From: Sinorhizobium arboris LMG 14919
GTDB lineage: Bacteria; Pseudomonadota; Alphaproteobacteria; Rhizobiales; Rhizobiaceae
Length of the DNA stretch: 64,000 nt
Reading direction: 5' to 3'
Assembly: GCF_000427465.1 (NCBI RefSeq)
Contig: NZ_ATYB01000014.1
Coordinates: forward strand, 186,001 to 250,000
Part shown: in pieces, positions 57,955 through 64,000 of the stretch
How the letters are laid out: every line of letters begins with the position of its first letter
How positions within the stretch are numbered: position 1 is the first letter of the stretch
Notes under the pieces: generated by a model
Told to the model about the DNA's origin: nothing
The model's input: only the letters and a program-made list of their open reading frames with translations
The model's database searches: none
Program-made: the position numbers and the translations under genes

Positions 57955-58428
57955 ATGACCAAGGCTTCTGTCGAACATGCGGACTTCACCATCGAAAGCG
58001 TTTTCAATTCACCCCCGGAACAGGTCTTCGAGGCCTTCGCCGATCCTGCCGCGCACGACCGCTGGTTCGTCAAGGCCGACAACTGGCCCGTCGCCGAATA
58101 TAGCCACGACTTTCGTATCGGCGGCCGGGAAAGCGGCCGGTTCAGCCAGGATGGCAAGACGTTCTATTTCAATGAAACGGTCTATCTCGACATCGTCGAG
58201 AACAGGCGGATCGTGTCGGCCTATACGATGGCAAAGGACGAGCAGCGGCTCTCCGCATCGATCGCCACCGTCGACCTCATACCGGAGGGCACCGGCACGC
58301 GCGTCGTCTTCACGGAGCAGGGGGCATTCCTGGATGGGCTCGACAAGGTCGAATACCGCCGCGAAGGCTGGAAGCAGCTGATCGGATTTCTTGCGGCCGA
58401 GCTCGGCGAGAAGGCGGAAACGGCCTGA
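57955..58428 (+). CDS. SRPBCC/AHSA1-family protein
   Basis: ATG 57955 follows GAAGGAG. The 157-residue protein has the helix-grip START-like fold: SVFNSPPEQVFEAFADPAAHDRWF, then GGRESGRF and TRVVFTEQGAFLDG, ending with WKQLIGFLAAEL. AHSA1-like domains bind hydrophobic ligands or assist Hsp90. Adjacent to an HxlR regulator, it is a typical small regulated pair, perhaps responding to an aromatic or toxic compound. The ligand is unknown. Confidence 0.82.
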   Translation: MTKASVEHADFTIESVFNSPPEQVFEAFADPAAHDRWFVKADNWPVAEYSHDFRIGGRESGRFSQDGKTFYFNETVYLDIVENRRIVSAYTMAKDEQRLSASIATVDLIPEGTGTRVVFTEQGAFLDGLDKVEYRREGWKQLIGFLAAELGEKAETA

Positions 58429-58446
58429 AGCCTTGAACACGCTCCT

Positions 58447-58482
58447 CTCCGGTCATCCGGGGCCTGCCGAGAATGACCGGAG
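58447..58482. terminator. Hairpin between AHSA1-type gene and fadB
   Basis: CTCCGGTCAT (58447-58456) and ATGACCGGAG (58473-58482) make a perfect 10-bp stem with a 16-base loop between two converging genes. No T-run follows on either strand, so its termination strength is uncertain. Confidence 0.5.
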
Positions 58483-58553
58483 CAGGTGACGTTTGCGCGG
58501 TGCGGCGGGGCCGGCAAAAGGCCGCCCGTCGGCAGCGGTGGCCCGACGGCGGC

Positions 58554-60767
58554 TTATGCCGCCTTCTGCCCCTCGCCATGAGGGTCGAAGCGCCCGTAGA
58601 AGGTTTCGCCCTTTTCCGCCATCTCCTTCAGAAGCGCTGTCGGCCGGAAGTGGTCGCCATGGTCCGCGGCGAGCTTTTCGCACAGCTCGACAAAGGCTTT
58701 CGCGCCCATGCCGTCGATGTAGGAGAGCGTGCCGCCGGTGTAGGGCGCAAAGCCGAAGCCGAGGATCGAGCCGACATCAGCCTCCCGCGGGTCGGTGACG
58801 ATGCCTTCTTCTATCGTGCGCGCCGCCTCGAGTGCGATCGTCACGAGCAAGCGCTGCTTGAGCCGGCCGACATCGATCTCGCCGGCATCCTTCTGCGGGT
58901 AGAGCTCTTTCAGACCCGGCCAGAGATATTTCCTGGCCGGCTTTGCCGGGTACTCGTAGAAGCCTTTGCCGTTCTTGCGGCCGCGGCGGTCGAGCTCGTC
59001 CACCATCTTGTCGATCAGTGCCATGTGCCTGGGATCGACGGCCTTCTCGCCGAGATCGGCAACGGCAGCCTTCAGGATCTTTTGGCTGAGGTCGATAGCC
59101 ACCTCGTCGTTGAGCGACAGCGGCCCCACGGGCATGCCGGCCATCTTGGCGGCGTTCTCGATCATTGCCGGCGGCACACCCTCGATCAGCATGTCATAGG
59201 CTTCGTGGATATAGCGGAAGACGCAGCGATTGACGTAGAAGCCGCGCGTGTCGTTGACGACGATCGGCGTTTTCCTGATCGCCGCGACATAGTCGAGGGC
59301 GGTGGCGAGCGCGCGGTCTCCGGTTTCCTTGCCGAGGATCACCTCCGTCAGCATCATCTTCTCGACCGGCGAGAAGAAATGAATGCCGATGAACTGCTCC
59401 GGGCGCCTGGAATTCCCGGCGAGGCCGGTGATCGGCAGCGTCGAGGTGTTGGAGGCAAAGATCGCGTCCTCGGCGATCACCGCTTCGACCTTCTCGATCA
59501 CGCTCTTCTTGACCTGGCGGTCCTCGAAGACCGCCTCGATGACAAGGCCGGCATCCTTGAGATCGTCGTAGTCCGCCGAAGGCGTGATGCGCGAAAGCAG
59601 AGCCTCGCCTTCTTCCTTGGTCAATCGTCCCTTGCCGATGGAGTCCTTGACCAGGCCTTCCGAATGCTTCTTCCCCTTTTCGGCAGCTTCCATGTCGCGG
59701 TCGATGAGGGTGACGGGGATGCCGCCTGCCGCGGTCACGTAGGCGATCGAGGCGCCCATGAAACCGGCGCCGACGACGCCGACTTTCCTGAGCTCGGTCT
59801 TCGGGACTCCGGCCGGGCGGCGTGCGCCCTTGCCGAGTTCCTGCATCGAGACGAATAGCGACCGGATCATCGAGAAGGCTTCGGTCGTCTGCAGGATCTC
59901 GGTGAAATAGCGCTGCTCGATTCTCAACGCCGTATCGAAGGGAACCTGCAGTCCTTCATAGACGCATTTCAGGATGGCGATCGCGCCGGGATAATTGCCG
60001 TAGGTCTCGCGGCGCAGGATGCCGGAGGCGGCCGGCCAGAGCTGCGCGGAGGCGGGTGTCCAGATGCCGCCGCCCGGCAGCTTGAACCCCTTCTCGTCCC
60101 AAGGCTGCACCGGCTTCAAGCCGTTCCTGATCATGGCCTTGGAAGCTTCGATCAGCTTGTCCGGGTCGACCACTTCGTGGACGAGCCCCATGGCCTTTGC
60201 CCGCGCCGGCGTGAGCGAGGAGCCGGTCGTCATCATCTGCAATGCATCCTGCGTATTGGTCAGCCGCGGCACGCGCTGGGTGCCGCCGGCGCCCGGGAAA
60301 ATGCCGACCTTGACCTCGGGAAGCGCGATCTTCACCGCCTTCGCATTGGACGCGACACGGCCGTGGCAGGCGAGCGACATCTCGAAGGCGCCCCCCATGC
60401 AGGTGCCGTTGATGGCCGAAACCCAGGGCTTGCCCGAGGTTTCGAGCTTGCGGAAGAGGCCGGTCATCCGGCCGACGAGGTCGAAGAGTTTCCGGGCCGC
60501 GTTTTCCGGGTCCTTCTGCTTCTCCTCCGCCTGGAAGGTGAACATTGACTTGATCATCGAAAGGTCGGCGCCGCCGGAGAAGGAGGACTTGCCGGAGGTG
60601 ATGACCACGCCCTTGACGGCAGGATCGGCGGTCGTCTGGTCGATAACGGCGTCGAGTTCCCTCATCACCTCTTCGGTGAAGACGTTCATCGACTTGCCCG
60701 GCATGTCCCAGGTGACCAGCGCAATGCCGTCGGCGTCGGTTTCGATCTTGAAGTTCGTGTAAGACAT
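58554..60767 (-). CDS. fadB: Fatty oxidation complex alpha subunit (enoyl-CoA hydratase/3-hydroxyacyl-CoA dehydrogenase)
   Basis: The 737-residue enzyme carries two steps of beta-oxidation. Residues 1-190 are the crotonase hydratase ([39 protein letters not shown], the last containing the catalytic glutamate-type region). From about 330 the Rossmann NAD domain begins ([16 protein letters not shown]), then [26 protein letters not shown] and the C-terminal dehydrogenase domains. It has the usual length for this family. It stands in a row with the thiolase and acyl-CoA dehydrogenase genes. Confidence 0.95.
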   Translation of the reverse strand: MSYTNFKIETDADGIALVTWDMPGKSMNVFTEEVMRELDAVIDQTTADPAVKGVVITSGKSSFSGGADLSMIKSMFTFQAEEKQKDPENAARKLFDLVGRMTGLFRKLETSGKPWVSAINGTCMGGAFEMSLACHGRVASNAKAVKIALPEVKVGIFPGAGGTQRVPRLTNTQDALQMMTTGSSLTPARAKAMGLVHEVVDPDKLIEASKAMIRNGLKPVQPWDEKGFKLPGGGIWTPASAQLWPAASGILRRETYGNYPGAIAILKCVYEGLQVPFDTALRIEQRYFTEILQTTEAFSMIRSLFVSMQELGKGARRPAGVPKTELRKVGVVGAGFMGASIAYVTAAGGIPVTLIDRDMEAAEKGKKHSEGLVKDSIGKGRLTKEEGEALLSRITPSADYDDLKDAGLVIEAVFEDRQVKKSVIEKVEAVIAEDAIFASNTSTLPITGLAGNSRRPEQFIGIHFFSPVEKMMLTEVILGKETGDRALATALDYVAAIRKTPIVVNDTRGFYVNRCVFRYIHEAYDMLIEGVPPAMIENAAKMAGMPVGPLSLNDEVAIDLSQKILKAAVADLGEKAVDPRHMALIDKMVDELDRRGRKNGKGFYEYPAKPARKYLWPGLKELYPQKDAGEIDVGRLKQRLLVTIALEAARTIEEGIVTDPREADVGSILGFGFAPYTGGTLSYIDGMGAKAFVELCEKLAADHGDHFRPTALLKEMAEKGETFYGRFDPHGEGQKAA

Positions 60768-60788
60768 ATTCTCTCTCCCGGGATCGGA

Positions 60789-61997
60789 TCAGACGCGCTC
60801 GATGATCGTGGCGGTGCCCATGCCGGCGCCGATGCAGAGCGTCACCAGCGCCGTGTTGAGGTCGCGGCGCTCCAGTTCGTCGAGCACCGTGCCGAGGATC
60901 ATCGCGCCGGTCGCGCCGAGCGGATGACCCATGGCGATCGCGCCGCCATTGACGTTGATCTTGTCGTGCGGGATGTCGAAAGCCTGGCAGTAGCGCAGCA
61001 CGACGGCCGCGAAGGCCTCGTTGAGCTCGAACAGATCGATGTCGGACAGCTTCATGTCCGCCCGCTTCAGGAGCTTCTCGGTAACATCGACCGGCCCTGT
61101 CAGCATCAGTGCAGGATCGGAACCGATGTTGGCGAAAGCGCGGATGCGGGCGCGCGGTTTCAGCCCCATGGCTTCACCGCCGGCCTTCGAGCCGAGGAGC
61201 ACGGCCGCGGCGCCATCGACGATGCCGGAGGAGTTGCCGGCGTGGTGGACATAGTTGATGCGCTCGACCTCCGGATGCGCCTGGATGCCGACGGCCTCGA
61301 AGCCGCCCATTTCACCCGGCATCTGGAAGGAGGGGTTGAGCGAAGCGAGTGCCTGCATGTCGGTGCCGGGGCGCATATGCTCGTCGCGGTCGAGGATGAC
61401 GAGGCCGTTCTGGTCCTTGACGGGGACGACCGAGTTGTCGAAGTAGCCTTTCTCCCAGGCGTTGGCGGCACGCTTCTGGCTTTCCACCGCATAGGCATCG
61501 ACATCGTCTCGCGAGAAGCCGTATTTCGTGGCGATCAGGTCGGCGGAAACGCCCTGCGGCATGAAATAGGCGGGCAGGTTGACGGAGGGGTCCATGAACC
61601 AGGCGCCGCCCGACATGCCGAGGCCGACGCGCGACATGGACTCGACGCCACCGGCGATCACGATGTCGTCCGCCCCTTGGGCGATCTTCGCGGCGCCGAA
61701 ATTGACGGCGTCGAGGCCGGAGGCGCAGAAGCGGGAAATCTGCATGCCTGGCGCACGGGTCGAATAGCCGGCCTCGAAGGCGGCTGCCTTGGGGATGACC
61801 GCACCTGCATCCATGACCGGATCGACGCAGCCCATGATGATGTCGTCGACCGTCGAAGTGTCGAGCCCGTTGCGGTCGCGCACCGCTTCCAGAGCCTTGG
61901 CCGCAAGGCGGACGGAGGGCACCTCGTGCAGCGCGCCGTCCTTCTTGCCACGGCCGCGCGGCGTGCGCACGTGGTCGTAAACGAAGACTTTCGTCAT
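60789..61997 (-). CDS. fadA: Acetyl-CoA acyltransferase (thiolase)
   Basis: The 402-residue enzyme splits 3-ketoacyl-CoA, the last step of beta-oxidation. The active-site Cys lies in [14 protein letters not shown], the histidine in [15 protein letters not shown] and the second cysteine in [11 protein letters not shown]. The start 61997 ([15 protein letters not shown]) fits the family. It is transcribed with fadB, whose start follows its stop at a gap of 21 bases. Confidence 0.94.
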   Translation of the reverse strand: MTKVFVYDHVRTPRGRGKKDGALHEVPSVRLAAKALEAVRDRNGLDTSTVDDIIMGCVDPVMDAGAVIPKAAAFEAGYSTRAPGMQISRFCASGLDAVNFGAAKIAQGADDIVIAGGVESMSRVGLGMSGGAWFMDPSVNLPAYFMPQGVSADLIATKYGFSRDDVDAYAVESQKRAANAWEKGYFDNSVVPVKDQNGLVILDRDEHMRPGTDMQALASLNPSFQMPGEMGGFEAVGIQAHPEVERINYVHHAGNSSGIVDGAAAVLLGSKAGGEAMGLKPRARIRAFANIGSDPALMLTGPVDVTEKLLKRADMKLSDIDLFELNEAFAAVVLRYCQAFDIPHDKINVNGGAIAMGHPLGATGAMILGTVLDELERRDLNTALVTLCIGAGMGTATIIERV

Positions 61998-62138
61998 CTC
62001 TTGATCTCCCTTGGCGAGCATTACGCCCGTAACCGGAGCATTTTTCGCTGAAATCGCGGAAATGCTCTAATCCCTTGTATCGTCAGAGTTCCGGACGGAA
62101 ACCGGTTCACACTTCTGAAACTGCTCCTAATCCTGAAA
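61998..62138. repeat. Intergenic repeat between thiolase and acyl-CoA dehydrogenase genes
   Basis: GAGCATTT (62036-62043) and AAATGCTC (62060-62067) form a hairpin with inner CGC/GCG. The sequence from 62077 to about 62130 (read in reverse: GGAGCAGTTTC, then GTGTGAACCGG, TTTCCGTCCGG) is of a rhizobial intergenic repeat type that I know from many loci. Likely neutral or an mRNA-end element. Confidence 0.55.
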
Positions 62139-63935
62139 TCAGAACGCGGCCGCGTCCAGCGCCATCATCGTGTCGGCGCCGGTTTCGATGCGGGCCTTGC
62201 GCAGCGCCGTTTCGGGCAGGATGCGCTCCATGAAGAAATTCGCCGTGATCAGCTTGTTCCTGAGGTAGTCCGCACGCCGCGTTTCTCCAGCGGCCAGCTT
62301 CTCCTCCGCCGTCTTGGCCATCCTCGCCCACATATAGCCGAGAACGACCAGGCCGAAGAGATGCATGTAATCCGTCGAGCCGGCTCCGGCGTTGTCGGGT
62401 TTGGCCATGGCGTTCTGCATGAACCACATCGTCGCGGCTTGCAGGTCGTTCAGCCCCTTCTTCAGGGACTTTGTGTAGCCGGAGAGCTTTTCGTCGTTGC
62501 GGTTCTCCTCGCAGAAGTCGCCGATCTCCTTGAACAGCGCCATGACGGCGCGGCCGCCGTTCATCGCCAGCTTGCGGCCGACCAGGTCGAGCGCCTGAAT
62601 GCCGTTGGCCCCCTCGTAGATCATGGCGATGCGGGCATCACGTACATACTGGCTCATGCCGTGCTCTTCGATATAGCCATGGCCGCCGAAGACCTGCTGC
62701 GCCATCACGGCATGGTCGAAGCCCTTGTCCGTCAGCACGCCCTTGAGGATCGGCGTCATAAGACCGAGGACGTCGTCTGCCGTCTGCCGCTCCTCTTCGC
62801 TGTCGGAGCGATGGGCGATGTCCGACTTCAGCGCCGTCCACAGCGTGAAGGCGCGGCCGCCTTCGTTGAACGCCTTGATCGTCATCAGCGTGCGGCGGAT
62901 GTCGGGATGGACGATGATCGGATCGGCCTTCTTGTCCGGCGCCTTGGGGCCGGAGAGGGAGCGCCCCTGAATGCGTTCGCGCGCGTAGTTCGCAGCATTC
63001 TGATAGGCGACCTCGGCGATCGCAAGCCCCTGCATGCCGACGGCCAGACGTGCCTCGTTCATCATCACGAACATGGCGCTGAGACCCTTGTTCTCCGTGC
63101 CGATCAGATAGCCGGTCGCCTCGTCATAATTCATGACGCAGGTCGCGTTGCCGTGGATGCCCATCTTGTGTTCGATTGCACCGCAGGAAACGCCGTTGCG
63201 CTCGCCTGGGCCGCCGCTGGCGTCGAGCTTGAATTTCGGCACGATGAAGAGCGAGATGCCCTTGACGCCCTCAGGAGCGCCCTCGATGCGCGCCAGCACC
63301 ATATGGACGATATTCTCGGCCATGTCGTGCTCGCCGGCGGAGATGAAGATCTTCTGGCCGGAGATTCGATAGGAGCCGTCGCCGTTCGGCACGGCCTTCG
63401 TGCGCAGCAGGCCGAGATCGGTGCCGCAATGGGGCTCTGTCAGGTTCATCGTGCCGGTCCAGGTGCCGTCGACCATTTTCGGCAGATAGGCCCGCTTCTG
63501 TTCTTCGGAACCGTGCACCAGGATCGCCGCGATCGCTCCCTGCGTCAGCCCCGGATACATCATCAGCGACATGTTCGCGGCGGACAGGAATTCGCCGACG
63601 GCGGTGTGGAGCGTGTAGGGAAGGCCCTGGCCGCCGAACTCTTCCGGCGCGGCCAGGCCAAGCCAGCCGCCTTCACGATAAAGGTCATAGGCTTGCTTGA
63701 AGCCCTTGGGCACCGTGACGGAGCCGTCCTCGTGGCGCTTGCAGCCCTCCTGGTCGCCGGAAAGATTGATCGGAAAGAGGACCTCTTCCGCAAGTTTGGC
63801 TGCCTCGCCGAGGATCGCGGCCGTCATGTCCGGCGTCGCATCGGCAAAGCCTGGGAGGTTGTGATAGCGCTCGATGCCGAGCACGTCGTTGAGGATGAAC
63901 AGGGTGTCGTCGACTGGAGCCTTGTAGATGGGCAT
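62139..63935 (-). CDS. Acyl-CoA dehydrogenase, long form
   Basis: The 598-residue FAD enzyme makes the first double bond in beta-oxidation. Features are the N-terminal extension of about 60 residues before the usual fold, [10 protein letters not shown], the FAD motif [20 protein letters not shown], the strand [13 protein letters not shown], and the catalytic-base region [19 protein letters not shown], then a C-terminal extra domain (about 470-595). This 600-residue form is common in rhizobia next to fadAB. It is transcribed toward them and probably acts on the same substrates; chain length preference is unknown. Confidence 0.92.
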   Translation of the reverse strand: MPIYKAPVDDTLFILNDVLGIERYHNLPGFADATPDMTAAILGEAAKLAEEVLFPINLSGDQEGCKRHEDGSVTVPKGFKQAYDLYREGGWLGLAAPEEFGGQGLPYTLHTAVGEFLSAANMSLMMYPGLTQGAIAAILVHGSEEQKRAYLPKMVDGTWTGTMNLTEPHCGTDLGLLRTKAVPNGDGSYRISGQKIFISAGEHDMAENIVHMVLARIEGAPEGVKGISLFIVPKFKLDASGGPGERNGVSCGAIEHKMGIHGNATCVMNYDEATGYLIGTENKGLSAMFVMMNEARLAVGMQGLAIAEVAYQNAANYARERIQGRSLSGPKAPDKKADPIIVHPDIRRTLMTIKAFNEGGRAFTLWTALKSDIAHRSDSEEERQTADDVLGLMTPILKGVLTDKGFDHAVMAQQVFGGHGYIEEHGMSQYVRDARIAMIYEGANGIQALDLVGRKLAMNGGRAVMALFKEIGDFCEENRNDEKLSGYTKSLKKGLNDLQAATMWFMQNAMAKPDNAGAGSTDYMHLFGLVVLGYMWARMAKTAEEKLAAGETRRADYLRNKLITANFFMERILPETALRKARIETGADTMMALDAAAF

Positions 63936-64000
63936 GCTTTTCCTCGCCTTGATGTCCTTTCGGGTACGCCAGACCCGGTTCCCGCTGTGTCGAGCGTGCG

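Overview
The window looks like a piece of a Sinorhizobium (Ensifer) chromosome, close to S. meliloti or S. medicae. The evidence is the gene order ppk2-phoR-pstSCAB-phoU-phoB-gcrA-argD-argF-hslO-apaG, a SAM-II riboswitch ahead of metZ, CcrM-type GANTC sites beside gcrA, and intergenic palindromes of a kind common in rhizobia. The species is inferred; nothing was searched.

Bases 1 to about 31,790 are the right-hand part of a prophage of short-tailed (podovirus) type. Its left end and any integrase lie outside the window. Early genes come first (1-4050): an excisionase-like fragment, a winged-helix protein, an initiator-like gene holding 18-bp iterons, a DUF6074-type protein, an unknown protein, RNase HI, and a NusG paralogue immediately before the late genes. 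The packaging and head module follows (4265-11,547: terminase small and large, portal, scaffold, capsid, decoration). Next are T7-like tail and ejection proteins (11,550-22,473), a reverse-strand lipoprotein, a tail spike, and a reverse-strand zinc-ribbon membrane protein of unknown role. The lysis cassette is compact (26,042-27,369: endolysin, holin candidate, nested inner and outer spanins). The right end (27,818-31,655) holds accessory and control genes: a RES-domain protein, a ParB-like protein, a ribbon-helix-helix repressor with two palindromic operators between overlapping divergent promoters, an XRE repressor, and a stand-alone S24-fold protein without the catalytic lysine. It closes with a strong terminator, two 8-bp direct repeats that may be integrase arm sites, and the 3' end of a tRNA-Thr, the probable attachment site.

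Bases 31,790-64,000 are host chromosome. A phosphate block (34.5-43.5 kb) carries polyphosphate kinase 2, the PhoR sensor, the Pst transporter behind a clear Pho box, PhoU and PhoB. The cell-cycle regulator gcrA, arginine genes argD and argF, the redox chaperone hslO, apaG, a CDP-alcohol phosphatidyltransferase, metZ with its SAM-II riboswitch, dcd and tRNA-Gly follow. The last 12 kb encode a solute-binding protein, a fatty-acid hydroxylase-family membrane protein, a TerB-like protein, an exported SNase-like protein, a LexA-like S24 regulator, a cation:proton antiporter, an HxlR regulator divergent from an AHSA1-type protein, and a beta-oxidation set (fadB, fadA, acyl-CoA dehydrogenase).

The least conventional parts are the prophage control circuits and morons: the NusG-controlled late operon, the tandem-operator RHH switch, the XRE/S24 switch, the RES and ParB-like pair, and the opposite-strand zinc-ribbon membrane protein.
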